Source: Aestuariivirga litoralis (GTDB lineage: Bacteria; Pseudomonadota; Alphaproteobacteria; Rhizobiales; Aestuariivirgaceae). From it: DNA of 64,000 nt. Below the pieces are notes generated by a model. That model was not told the DNA's origin and ran no database searches. It was given only the letters and a program-made list of their open reading frames with translations. The position numbers were made by a program, and so were the translations under genes. The DNA lies in assembly GCF_015714715.1 (NCBI RefSeq), contig NZ_WAHS01000002.1, forward strand, positions 1 to 64,000, written 5' to 3'. How positions within the stretch are numbered: position 1 is the first letter of the stretch; each line of letters opens with the position of its first letter. This document shows positions 8,146-16,418 of this stretch, in pieces.

Positions 8146-8813
8146 GGCAAGGGTTCCACAAAACTCAGCGTGAAGGGGCCGGTATAATTCTCGATGCGCG
8201 GAACGACGGCATCACCGGCATTGAGCAGCGTCATCGAGACAGAAGGATAATCGGTGATCGCCACGTCCCCCGCCGCAACCCCTGCCCGCAGGCCGGGCTG
8301 GATGGTCACCAGCGCCTGGCCGGCGGCATTGCTGCTCACGCCATAGCGGGCCTGGTAGAGAAAGCCGTTGATCTCGAACAGGTCGCCGCGCTTCAGCACG
8401 GGTTGCGAAACCGGGAAACCCGTCAGGGCCACCGTTCTTGCCCCCTTGGCCGCTGCGGTCAGGACCGTAAGGTTATAGCCATCGAGAAAGCCCGTGCCGT
8501 CGGAGAAGCCCGTGCCATCGGAAAAGAAGCTGGCCGTGGACGACAGCAGAAGGGGCCGGATCCGCGCATGATCGAACAGCCGCACGGGATTCGCCCCGCC
8601 TTCCAACCCGTCAATGAAGCCCTGGATATCGATGCCGTCGGCCGTCTCATGGTTGCTGAAGTCAAGCTCGGCATGCCAGACCTGCTGCTGCGTGATCACT
8701 TTCTGGTTGCCGGTATAGGGCGACATTGACACTTGCGAGATATTGGCCAGCCGGAACCGGTTGGCGCCGGGATTCCACAGCACATCGCGGGGCCAGTCAT
8801 AGGTGGTGGCCAT
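8142..8813 (-). CDS. Distal tail / minor tail protein
   Basis: A 223-residue beta-rich protein directly downstream of the tape measure gene, the position of distal tail or gpM-like proteins. Residues around 96-115 contain a short duplicated S-D-G-T-G-F motif encoded by an 18-base tandem repeat. ATG at 8813 was chosen; an in-frame TTG at 8819 would give two more residues. No enzymatic motif. Confidence 0.7.
   Translation of the reverse strand: MATTYDWPRDVLWNPGANRFRLANISQVSMSPYTGNQKVITQQQVWHAELDFSNHETADGIDIQGFIDGLEGGANPVRLFDHARIRPLLLSSTASFFSDGTGFSDGTGFLDGYNLTVLTAAAKGARTVALTGFPVSQPVLKRGDLFEINGFLYQARYGVSSNAAGQALVTIQPGLRAGVAAGDVAITDYPSVSMTLLNAGDAVVPRIENYTGPFTLSFVEPLP
8488..8523. repeat. 18-base tandem repeat inside minor tail gene
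   Basis: Two adjacent 18-base units differing by about two bases encode the duplicated residues S-D-G-T-G-F. It keeps the reading frame and looks like a recent slippage duplication in a tail protein loop. Confidence 0.7.
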
Positions 8814-8815
8814 GA

Positions 8816-10639
8816 TCAATATCCCGGAGACGCCGCGCGTTCGCGCTGATTGGTGGTGATGATGGTCTTCGGCAGGTTCTTGACGAGGTCGGTCATGGCG
8901 CGCCGCAGCTGCGCGATGGCAGCCTGGTCAGCGCCTGGCGCATTGATGTTGAATGTGACGTTGGGCCCACTGCCGCTGTCGCCGCCGCCCATCCTGTTCA
9001 AGGGGATGACGGTGGCCGGGCCCTTGACCAGTTCGGCATGGTCCATGCCGCCGCCCTCGCCCACCACGCCCCACTGGCCAGCTCCAATTTCGCCGCCCGA
9101 GGCATAGAGACCAGGCGCACTGAAGAGTGACCCGAAAAGGCCGCCACTGATGCTGGATCCAAACAGACCGGCAAGGGGGCCCTGACCCAAAAACATGGCT
9201 TGCAAGGCCGCCTTGGCGAGCTGCGCCTCCAAATCACGCGCCACATCAATCGCATTTTCGCCCTTGATGGCGATGCGGTCAAAAACATCGAGGCCCATCT
9301 CGGCCACATTTTCAAGAGAGCCGATCATGGCTTCACGGGCCTGCTCGGCATTCTTGGCAATTTGCAGGGTGGTTTGTTCCTGCGCGGCCAGTCTTGCATG
9401 CTCAATGGTCAACGCCGTAATCTGCTGGCGCTGCGCGGCAGTGGCCCTCGTTCCGGCCTGGCGGAGATTGTTGTCGATCTCCATCTGCAGATGGCCACGG
9501 GTGAACTCCGTGTTCATCACGCGCAGCTTGTCGATCAGCTTCTGCGCTTCATCGATCTGCTGCCTTGCGGCGCCGCCTGGGCTGAAAGCACTGAACGAAG
9601 GTCTAAGTGGCGCCTGTGGAGGTGTAACAGTCTTTACGGTTGCCGGAAGGTCACCCTTTCCTTCGCTATTTGATTCCGTAATTCCATTCATCCAATTATA
9701 AGCAGACGTTGCGGTTGCCTGCGGATGGACCAACGCATTTTGGAATCTGCCAATAGCATCGGCCATTGGTTGATTGCCGAGCGTGATCGCGTAATTGTAC
9801 CACGACATAATGCCGCTTTTTTGCAAACCGTCGAATGCAGCTTGCATCTTGCCAATTTTAGTGGGCGACTCCTCGATCTTCACGAGCATTTCCGTAAGCG
9901 CATCTGTTGCGCTAGAAATTGCAGGCGCGGTTTGCATGACCAGCTGCTTTTCGAGACCAAAGAGTGCGGTCTGCATCCGCACGATACCTTGATTGTAGCG
10001 CTCGGACGCCTGCACTGAATCTTCGCCAACGACGGCGTTGAGCTTTTCGGCCTCGGCAAAATAGCGCTCCAGCGCCTGACTCCCCATATTGAGGAACGGC
10101 ACCAGATCAGGCCCCACCGCCTTGCCAAAAATGGCGGCGGAGAGTGCGGTCTTGTTCTCATCATCACGATGGCGGGCGAACGCATCGGATGTTTCTTTCA
10201 GGATATCAATCTGGCTCTTCACCTTGCCATTGGCATCAGTGATCGAAATGCCCATCGCCTTCAGGGCACGCTGCATGTCGCCGCCGCCGCCGGCTGCTGC
10301 CTGGCTGAGGCCCTTGTCGAAATGCGACATCCCCGACAGCAGCGTATCGAAAGACGTGCTGGTCATGTCAGCAGCGAAACGCAACTTCGACAGCGCCTCG
10401 ACCGGCATGCCGATCTTCTGGGCGTCGTCGCCCATCTGGGCGATCTTTTCGTTCACGGCGTTGAACTGTTCCACCACCATGGCCAGTGAAAAACCGGCAA
10501 AGGCGGTTTCCGCCAACCGCTTCATGCCTTCATATGAATCGTTGACGCGTTCCATGCTGTTGCGCACCGCGTGGAAGGCCTGCGAGGCCTGGTCCCGCGC
10601 AGAAATCGCAAACTGCACATTGGAATTGACGGTCGCCAT
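8816..10639 (-). CDS. Tail tape measure protein
   Basis: A 607-residue protein. It has a helical N-terminal region, a hydrophobic/Gly-rich segment near residues 490-530 (many Leu, Phe, Gly, Ser) and long Ala/Gln-rich helices. This is typical of tape measure proteins that set tail length and form the ejection channel. Position right after the frameshifted chaperone gene is diagnostic. At 607 residues it predicts a short tail compared with lambda (gpH 853). Start ATG at 10639 lies just after the stop of the frameshift extension (10642). Confidence 0.88.
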   Translation of the reverse strand: MATVNSNVQFAISARDQASQAFHAVRNSMERVNDSYEGMKRLAETAFAGFSLAMVVEQFNAVNEKIAQMGDDAQKIGMPVEALSKLRFAADMTSTSFDTLLSGMSHFDKGLSQAAAGGGGDMQRALKAMGISITDANGKVKSQIDILKETSDAFARHRDDENKTALSAAIFGKAVGPDLVPFLNMGSQALERYFAEAEKLNAVVGEDSVQASERYNQGIVRMQTALFGLEKQLVMQTAPAISSATDALTEMLVKIEESPTKIGKMQAAFDGLQKSGIMSWYNYAITLGNQPMADAIGRFQNALVHPQATATSAYNWMNGITESNSEGKGDLPATVKTVTPPQAPLRPSFSAFSPGGAARQQIDEAQKLIDKLRVMNTEFTRGHLQMEIDNNLRQAGTRATAAQRQQITALTIEHARLAAQEQTTLQIAKNAEQAREAMIGSLENVAEMGLDVFDRIAIKGENAIDVARDLEAQLAKAALQAMFLGQGPLAGLFGSSISGGLFGSLFSAPGLYASGGEIGAGQWGVVGEGGGMDHAELVKGPATVIPLNRMGGGDSGSGPNVTFNINAPGADQAAIAQLRRAMTDLVKNLPKTIITTNQRERAASPGY

Positions 10640-10641
10640 GT

Positions 10642-11117
10642 CTATTTCCTGTTCTGTTGCTCGTGCCAGGCCATCCAGCCCACGAGTTCATCGGCCGAAA
10701 GATCAAGGATTTCGGCGACACTTTTTCCCAGGCGATCCGCCAGACCGAAGACAAAACCGGTCCAGGGATCGTCGGTTAGTTTTTTGAGGCGGCCTTGGGG
10801 CTCAACACGTTGAGCATTTCAGACGTGATGCGGTTGACCACGGTGAAATCCACTTCGGCCAGGAGGGCGGGCATGTCCTCGACGCCGAACAGCGGCTTGC
10901 CGTCCTTGTCGATGGCCTTGGTGATGAACAGGCGCGCGCCATACTCTTCGGCATTGTCTTCCTGCGCCTTGCTCATGCGCATCAGCTTGCCCTGTTCCTC
11001 GCCGGTCAACGGCTTCCAGTAGATGGTGGGCACGACACCATTTTCGTCGGCCCATTCGGGCGCATCGGCCGATCTCAAAGCGCCGAAGCGCTTGATGGCA
11101 TTTTCAAGAATGGTCAT
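10642..11117 (-). CDS. Tail assembly chaperone GT, -1 frameshift product
   Basis: The G-like gene (start 11117) carries the heptamer A AAA AAC at 10785-10779, exactly in frame (TCA AAA AAC TAA), two codons before its stop. A -1 slip bypasses the stop and reads 45 more codons (first codons CTA ACC GAC GAT) to a TAG at 10642, three bases before the tape measure start. The extension ends in an acidic/Trp-rich helix followed by basic residues. This is the layout of lambda G/GT chaperones. A 6-bp hairpin (10800-10815) lies 14 bases upstream of the slip site. Coordinates here span both frames. Confidence 0.85.
10776..11117 (-). CDS. Tail assembly chaperone G
   Basis: A 113-residue protein made when ribosomes do not shift. 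It is a compact alpha/beta protein with a W-K-P-L-T-G-E-E motif, lying between the tail tube and tape measure genes. Such proteins coat the tape measure before tube polymerisation. Start chosen at 11117 (M-T-I-L-E), since upstream codons only mirror the tail tube gene. Its end contains the programmed slip site. Confidence 0.85.
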   Translation of the reverse strand: MTILENAIKRFGALRSADAPEWADENGVVPTIYWKPLTGEEQGKLMRMSKAQEDNAEEYGARLFITKAIDKDGKPLFGVEDMPALLAEVDFTVVNRITSEMLNVLSPKAASKN

Positions 11118-11130
11118 ATCATCCCCTTTG

Positions 11131-11520
11131 TTAGTTGGTGCCGCGGGTGGCGGCGCCGTTGACCTTGAAGTCGAAGCTGCGGGTGATGACGCCATTGTCA
11201 TTCACCGGCTCATCGATCTTGGTGATGGTGGCCGTGAAGCTGCGGTTCTTGCGGGTGACCGTGGTGCCCGCAGGGTTGAGAACGAGGCTGACCGAAGCGC
11301 CAGCCACCATCACCTCCTGCCCGGTGGCATCGGTTTCATCGTAGAGGCAGCTGATCGAGCCTGAGGCGCTGCGCCGGCCCACCAGATGGGTTTCATCATC
11401 CACGCCCATCACGGATGTGTCCTGCGTTTCCGCCGACTGGGTGAAGGTCCAGCTTTTCACCTGGGCCACCGTGTTGGCGCCGATCTTCACCACGCCGCCT
11501 TTGCCGTGATAGGTTGTCAT
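11131..11520 (-). CDS. Major tail tube protein
   Basis: A 129-residue protein with the beta-sandwich signature of siphovirus tail tube proteins. It has an N-terminal beta strand pair (G-G-V-V-K-I-G), a W-T-F-x-Q segment, and a C-terminal strand with F-D-F-K-V-N-G. Position between the tail terminator and chaperone genes is typical. Expected to polymerise as hexameric rings around the tape measure. Confidence 0.85.
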   Translation of the reverse strand: MTTYHGKGGVVKIGANTVAQVKSWTFTQSAETQDTSVMGVDDETHLVGRRSASGSISCLYDETDATGQEVMVAGASVSLVLNPAGTTVTRKNRSFTATITKIDEPVNDNGVITRSFDFKVNGAATRGTN

Positions 11521-11540
11521 CTCGTTCTCCTGTGTTCAGT

Positions 11541-11984
11541 TCAGATGAAGGTTTCGGGATCGTCTTCGAGCGTCTGGCCCCACGCCTCGTAGGTGAGGCG
11601 CAGCAGCATCAGGTTGGATTGGCCTTCGCCATTGGGGCGGCCCTTGGAGGCCGCTGTGAGCCGCAGATCGAGCAGCTTGACCGGAAAGGTGGGTGCAGCC
11701 AGCGCCACTTCTGCGGCGGTGGCCAGGTCTTCCAGCGTGTCATCAAAACTGCCATCGAGCTTGGCCACGATTTCAACCGTGAAGGTGATGCGCCGGTTCA
11801 GCAGGCGCACGGCCATGGCTTCAGCCTCAATCGCCTCATCGGTGACCAGCACCAGAAGGCACGGCAGATCCTGCGCCTCGTTCAGCGGATCGACCCGGTT
11901 GACGAAGACCTTGCCCGTGAGCGCGGCATCAGCTGAAAGCACGGCCGAGACCGCATCACGCAGCTGCTGGCGGACATGGGCCAT
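11541..11984 (-). CDS. Tail terminator-like protein (gpU)
   Basis: A 147-residue protein with an N-terminal helix (Q-Q-L-R-D-A-V), a D-P-L segment and a C-terminal W-G-Q-T-L-E-D-D ending, typical of gpU-like tail terminators that stop tube growth. Start ATG at 11984 was chosen, giving a 4-base gap to the head-tail joining gene; codons further upstream belong to that gene's shadow. Confidence 0.75.
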   Translation of the reverse strand: MAHVRQQLRDAVSAVLSADAALTGKVFVNRVDPLNEAQDLPCLLVLVTDEAIEAEAMAVRLLNRRITFTVEIVAKLDGSFDDTLEDLATAAEVALAAPTFPVKLLDLRLTAASKGRPNGEGQSNLMLLRLTYEAWGQTLEDDPETFI

Positions 11985-11988
11985 GGGT

Positions 11989-12303
11989 TCAGACCTTCTG
12001 GAGTTCAAGCGTGGTGACGCCCTGCCCGTCGGGCTGCACGTCACGGATTTGATAGGTGGTGCTGGCGATCACCAGCGTCTCGCCGGCACTGCCGCCGTCC
12101 AGCAGGTCAGCCGTCTTGGCGCGCGCCATCGGGTTGACGGTGGAAACGCCTACAGAGGCCATGTCGGCCAGATTCATCCAGGCCTTGTCGAACAGCACCT
12201 GGATGGTGACGGCTCCACCGGTCTTCGCCTGATAGGTGGCCGGCTTGGCGAATTCATCCGTGTTGAAAAACACGGCAAGATCGCCGTCGAGATCAAGAGG
12301 CAT
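11989..12303 (-). CDS. Head-tail joining protein (gpFII-like)
   Basis: A 104-residue beta-rich protein (start M-P-L-D-L-D-G-D) with the usual F-F-N-T-D-E-F-A motif and a C-terminal I-R-D-V-x-P-D-G segment, as seen in lambda gpFII-like joining proteins. An alternative ATG at 12357 has a good AGGTGA ribosome site 8 bases upstream but would overlap the preceding gene by 65 bases, so the shorter form is preferred with moderate certainty. Confidence 0.7.
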   Translation of the reverse strand: MPLDLDGDLAVFFNTDEFAKPATYQAKTGGAVTIQVLFDKAWMNLADMASVGVSTVNPMARAKTADLLDGGSAGETLVIASTTYQIRDVQPDGQGVTTLELQKV

Positions 12304-12487
12304 CGGCAGGCTTTGCGCGTTCGCGCTGCGGTTGGGCAGCAGGTGCTGCTTCAACATCCAGCGTCACCTGGCCGAGTGCGGCGAAGGCCAGCATCTGCTC
12401 ATCGTCGCCCGTGACTTTTTCGCCGGGCTGGAACAGCGTGTTCTGCGGCCCAGCCACCACCAGGCTGTTGGCAATTCCGGTTTTCAT
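12293..12487 (-). CDS. Small head-region protein
   Basis: A 64-residue protein with GC-rich third codon positions, as in its neighbours. It ends in an Ala/Pro/Gln/Arg-rich tail. It lies just after a factor-independent terminator and before the joining protein, which it overlaps by 11 bases. Function unknown; size and place fit a head completion or decoration factor. Confidence 0.6.
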   Translation of the reverse strand: MKTGIANSLVVAGPQNTLFQPGEKVTGDDEQMLAFAALGQVTLDVEAAPAAQPQRERAKPADAS

Positions 12488-12501
12488 TTTGCAGGCCTTT
12501 C

Positions 12502-12528
12502 AAAGAAAACGGCGCCCGCAGGCGCCGT
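12502..12528 (-). terminator. Intrinsic terminator between head genes
   Basis: An 8-bp perfect stem (12509-12516 with 12521-12528, loop CGCA read on the plus strand) is followed on the minus strand by TTTTCTTT. It lies inside the late operon, downstream of the capsid fusion and the 71-residue gene. It may act as a partial terminator that lowers expression of later genes relative to capsid. Confidence 0.75.
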
Positions 12529-12551
12529 GCTGCGGGTGGAGGGAATGCGGT

Positions 12552-12767
12552 TTATCTTGCCTGCAGATCCGCGCCGCTCACCGCCTTGTTGGCGGGCGCA
12601 GCCTTGAGCTTCTGCTCGCCTTCGGCGGCCTGGCCATTGGCAATTAGGTAGAGGGCATCGCTGCGGCTGTCGTCGTCGATGTCGATGACGTCGCCCCGCG
12701 AGACAATGCCGCGCTTGATGATGGTGTCGGAGAGGATGGTGATCTTGGTGAGTTTTTCGTCGGCCAT
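12552..12767 (-). CDS. Small acidic head-region protein
   Basis: A 71-residue protein with a strong ribosome site (AAGGAG, 6 bases before ATG). The first 45 residues are beta-type with several Asp residues (D-V-I-D-I-D-D-D), the rest an Ala/Gly-rich tail. It follows the capsid gene and precedes the terminator, so it is likely made in large amounts. The family is not recognised; a decoration protein is possible. Confidence 0.65.
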   Translation of the reverse strand: MADEKLTKITILSDTIIKRGIVSRGDVIDIDDDSRSDALYLIANGQAAEGEQKLKAAPANKAVSGADLQAR

Positions 12768-12817
12768 GATGGCTCCTTAAGGGGTTGGGTCCGCGCCTGC
12801 GGCGGATTGCATGCAAT

Positions 12818-12841
12818 GGCAGGGGTCCGAAGTCCCCTGCC
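12818..12841. other. Hairpin downstream of capsid gene
   Basis: An 8-bp perfect inverted repeat (12818-12825 with 12834-12841) with an 8-base loop lies 30 bases past the capsid stop. No T-run follows on the minus strand, so it is more likely an mRNA 3' stabiliser or processing signal than a terminator. Confidence 0.45.
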
Positions 12842-12872
12842 CCGTCTTGCGAGGAGATCAGCTTTGCGCCGC

Positions 12873-14843
12873 TTAGGTCGTCAGCGCGTCAGCGATGTAG
12901 GAGAAGGATTGGCCATGGCGACAGGCAACATCCACATCCATGAAGGCCACAATGCGCAGCGCCCCGTTCAGCGAGTTGCTGTAGGGGTCAACCAGCATGT
13001 CGAGGCCCGACCACTGGCCGATCAACAGATCTGCCCAGTTGCCGAAGAAGATGCCCGAGCAGATGCCCGAGGCCGAGCCCTTGGTCAGCGTCGAGCTCAC
13101 CTGGTTGGACACGCCGGCCTTGTAGCCGTTGACCTGGCCGAAGCCGTTGGCATCAAGCTCCTTGCCCCAGATGAAGTCGGAACCCGCAGACGACGCCACC
13201 AGTGTGGTCTTCAGCTTGCCGCGCACCTTGGCATTGGAGAGATAGCCCATATTGGCGACATCGGCATTGGCAACCGCAATCTGGGTTTCCATGTTGACCA
13301 TGTCGGCCCAGGCCGGGGCCGCACCATTGGTGCCCAGCGCCACGACATTGACGCCGGTCTGGCCGGCGAGACCCGTGGGCTGGTTGGACGAACCAGACCC
13401 GTGCAAGGCGCCGAGATCGATGCCCAAAGCAATGACGGCGGCGATATCGCCGCGCACCAGGCTTTCCACATCAAGCGAGGATTGCAGCAGGAGCCTGCGG
13501 CTGATCTCGGTTGATGCGGCGAAGGTTTTGGGGCTGAGCGAAACCTGGTCCAGCGTCTGCTGGCTGGGCGAGGACGAGCCCGATTCCGCCAGCCACGCGC
13601 CGGTGGCACCGCCGGTCTGCCGCGGCAAGGCGACAAAGCCCTCAAGGCCGGTCAGGACGGTGGCCCCCATCCGCTGCACCAGGATCTTGTTGCGCAGCAA
13701 GGTAATGAAATCTTGAGACAGCAGGTTAGTGGCAACGAGATTGCCGCCATTGGCAGCCGTGCCGACATTCATCGCGGTGCGGGTTTCATCAACCAGCGGG
13801 GTGCGCAGCACTTCCATCGGGATGGCATAGCCCCGCTTGGCCAAGGCCTTGCCGTCGCGGCCCTTGCTGGCGGCCTCAATGGCGTCGAGCTCGAACCTCG
13901 CGGCATCCTGCTCGGCGCGCTTGGCCGACGGCGATAGCGCCGTGATCAGGCGGGTGAAGCGGAACTGCTGGGCTTCCTTGCGGGAAAGACCGATATTGTG
14001 CTGGGCCTCGTTGCGTTCAGCCACGGTTTCTGCACCCACTTCATCGAGCATGACGCCGCGGAACTGGTCCACAGAGGTGCCCTTGGCCACATGTTCGGAG
14101 GCGAGCTTGCCGCGATTGAACTGCGCGCCAATCTTTTCAATCTCGGCGATACGCGAGCGCTCGGCGGCCAGCACATCAGCTTCCGGCTTGTAGCCGGCGC
14201 TGCGGGCACTTTCCTGCCAGGAGGCAGCATTTTCGTTTTCTTTGGTCATGGTTTTGGTTCCTGTGTTGATGGGATTGGGAGGAGGTTCGCTGGCGGATTT
14301 CGTGACAATCTTCACCGCATGTTCCGCCTTCTCGCCCTTGCGCCCCACGCCGATCGTCGGATCGGCAGGGATGGTGACGATTGAGTTTTCCATGGGTTGC
14401 CAGCGGGTGACGCGATAGGTGTCAGGCCCATCGGTGCGCTGGGTCACGAGCTCCATTTCGAGGACGCGGTAGCCCACCGAAATATTGGTGAGATCGCCGC
14501 TCTTCACACGTTCCTTGATCTTCTGGCTGCGCTTGTCCTTGCCGAACCGCGCGATGGCCTTGCCGCGGCCGCCCTCAATCCAGGCTTTCGTGATCACGCC
14601 GATCTGGTCATCGACGCCGGTCTTGTGGTCCACCAGCAAAGGCGCACGGCCGGACATCATCCAGTCCATGTTCACTTCGCTGTCTTTGTGGCCCAGGACC
14701 TCAAAGCCGAACCAGCGCTCATACGGTTCTTCCGAGGAGAAGCTGAATTCGACCGTGTCTTCGCTCTCGCCTTCGCCGGCCTGGCGATAGGTGAGCTCTG
14801 CCGCGCGGTGCAGGACCGGCAGCTTCATGTCTTTCACATCCAT
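12873..14843 (-). CDS. Prohead protease-major capsid fusion (HK97 type)
   Basis: A 656-residue fusion. Residues 1-180 are an HK97-type (U35) prohead protease with the conserved His in L-L-V-D-H-K (His73) and Ser in L-T-N-I-S-V-G-Y (Ser122). Residues 200-330 are a charged helical scaffold-like (delta) region. Residues 335-656 are the HK97-fold capsid protein. Usually these are two or three genes. An internal Met199 (ATG at 14249) has an AGGAA ribosome site 8 bases upstream, so a separate scaffold-capsid polypeptide may also be made. Maturation by self-cleavage after assembly is inferred. Confidence 0.88.
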   Translation of the reverse strand: MDVKDMKLPVLHRAAELTYRQAGEGESEDTVEFSFSSEEPYERWFGFEVLGHKDSEVNMDWMMSGRAPLLVDHKTGVDDQIGVITKAWIEGGRGKAIARFGKDKRSQKIKERVKSGDLTNISVGYRVLEMELVTQRTDGPDTYRVTRWQPMENSIVTIPADPTIGVGRKGEKAEHAVKIVTKSASEPPPNPINTGTKTMTKENENAASWQESARSAGYKPEADVLAAERSRIAEIEKIGAQFNRGKLASEHVAKGTSVDQFRGVMLDEVGAETVAERNEAQHNIGLSRKEAQQFRFTRLITALSPSAKRAEQDAARFELDAIEAASKGRDGKALAKRGYAIPMEVLRTPLVDETRTAMNVGTAANGGNLVATNLLSQDFITLLRNKILVQRMGATVLTGLEGFVALPRQTGGATGAWLAESGSSSPSQQTLDQVSLSPKTFAASTEISRRLLLQSSLDVESLVRGDIAAVIALGIDLGALHGSGSSNQPTGLAGQTGVNVVALGTNGAAPAWADMVNMETQIAVANADVANMGYLSNAKVRGKLKTTLVASSAGSDFIWGKELDANGFGQVNGYKAGVSNQVSSTLTKGSASGICSGIFFGNWADLLIGQWSGLDMLVDPYSNSLNGALRIVAFMDVDVACRHGQSFSYIADALTT

Positions 14844-14852
14844 ATCGGTCTC

Positions 14853-16418
14853 CTATTTCCCGCCCTTGGGCGGCTTCTTCGGCTTGTCAGCTGTATCGGT
14901 TCCGTTGGCCTCATCAGCCGCATCGCCCGGCGCCATCGGCACTGCAGTTTCATGGCCCGGCGCCATCGGGTTGAATTCGAGACCCATGCTCTTGGCGAGT
15001 TCCTTGGCCTGCTTGATTTCGTTGAAGACCTCTTCGAGCTCAGCGCCGCGCTCGGCGACGATTTCCTGCGGGCTTCTGAGCATCGACGCCATGTCGCGCT
15101 GGTTGGCGGTCGATTCATCGCCGGGATTGACATAGGCCCAGCCGCGCGGCCGCCAGCGCGGTTGTGCGAACTTTTCGATTTTTGAAAGTGGCAGGTTGCC
15201 CAGTTTTCCCGAGAGGAAGGCCAATGGCAGCCACTGCTCAAAGACCTTTTGATGCAGTTCCTCGATGATCCACTGCTGCAGGCATTTCCATTCGTCGCGC
15301 TCTTCGCCCTTGCCAGCCCGGAGACTGGAAAAATTGGCGCCCGACAAATCATTGGCCAAGGTGACATAGGACACGTCGAGGCCCGCAGCCGCGCCCTGAA
15401 GCGCAACCTGCATGAAGGGCTTCATCTCGCCCGTCGGATATTTCGGGTCATGCGCCTTGAAGCTCACGCCCATCGGCAGTTCTTCGATCATGCCAGGGGT
15501 GAAATCGGTAACAAGTGCCCCGGTCTCGGATTTCTCGCCTTCCTCAAGCTCGGACTTGCCAGCCGCATCGGCGTCCGGCAGACGCTCATAGAAGCCCATC
15601 TGCGAGGCCCCCACGCGCGCGGCTGTGATCGCCGCTTCCTCATAGCCGTGCAGCATGTTGAGGCGGCGCAGCGCCGTATAGTTCCATGGCACCCCGAGGA
15701 TCTGTCCCGGACGTTCAGGCCGCATGATCAGAAGCATCTGGTCGGCCGGCACGCGGATCCGGGTCAGCGCGCGGCCCGGCATATATTCGCCGGGATGGCG
15801 TGTGAACAAATGATAGGCCACCCGCCTTCCGTCGGCATCGAACTCGATGCCCAGACGAATCGAGCCACCGTTGGGCAGCATTTCATTGGTGAGGATGTCG
15901 AGAAAATCGATCTCCATCACCTGCAGCTGGTAGCCAAAGGGGCCATAACTGCGGCCCTTGAACACGCGCACCAGAACCGACCCATCACGTGCCACGGTCG
16001 GGACAATGAGTTCTTGCAGCCCGCGCCAGCTGGTCTCGCCATCGAGCGTGCAATTGCCCTTGCGGCCCCACTCTTCAAAAGCACCTTCAATCGCGTCATT
16101 GGCCGCCTTGTCGGGGGCGCCATTGGTGTTGATCGCCATGTTCTGGAAACGAATGCCATGTGGGCCCACCACGTTGCGGCGCACCAGCGAGAAATAAGCC
16201 TTCAGATAGTCGTTGTTCTGCGCCTGCTTGCGGCTGTGGGCGATGAGGCCCTTCAGGTCCCAGCGGATTTCCTCGTTGACCGAACGCACATAGCCCAGGC
16301 TGGTGAACCCGCCGGCAATACGCGAAGGCCTTGCCGCCTCATAATTGCGTTTGCCAAGGGTCGGCGCGATGCGCACCGGGGCCACAGACTTGCGGCGGAA
16401 GCGATCAAAGAAGCCCAT
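14853..16418 (-). CDS. Portal protein, lambda gpB family
   Basis: A 521-residue portal protein. Typical features are an N-terminal N-N-D-Y-L-K-A-Y segment, R-R-N-V-V-G-x-x-G-I (about residues 79-88), the D-G-S-V-L-V-R motif, a C-terminal helical region and a Pro/Lys-rich tail. It forms the dodecameric DNA channel at the unique capsid vertex. Start ATG overlaps the stop of the gpW-like gene (TAATG). Confidence 0.88.
   Translation of the reverse strand: MGFFDRFRRKSVAPVRIAPTLGKRNYEAARPSRIAGGFTSLGYVRSVNEEIRWDLKGLIAHSRKQAQNNDYLKAYFSLVRRNVVGPHGIRFQNMAINTNGAPDKAANDAIEGAFEEWGRKGNCTLDGETSWRGLQELIVPTVARDGSVLVRVFKGRSYGPFGYQLQVMEIDFLDILTNEMLPNGGSIRLGIEFDADGRRVAYHLFTRHPGEYMPGRALTRIRVPADQMLLIMRPERPGQILGVPWNYTALRRLNMLHGYEEAAITAARVGASQMGFYERLPDADAAGKSELEEGEKSETGALVTDFTPGMIEELPMGVSFKAHDPKYPTGEMKPFMQVALQGAAAGLDVSYVTLANDLSGANFSSLRAGKGEERDEWKCLQQWIIEELHQKVFEQWLPLAFLSGKLGNLPLSKIEKFAQPRWRPRGWAYVNPGDESTANQRDMASMLRSPQEIVAERGAELEEVFNEIKQAKELAKSMGLEFNPMAPGHETAVPMAPGDAADEANGTDTADKPKKPPKGGK

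Noticed and set aside
10530-10754. Separate small gene between chaperone and tape measure
   Set aside because: The frame covering this gap that makes sense is the -1 extension of the chaperone, not an independent ORF.
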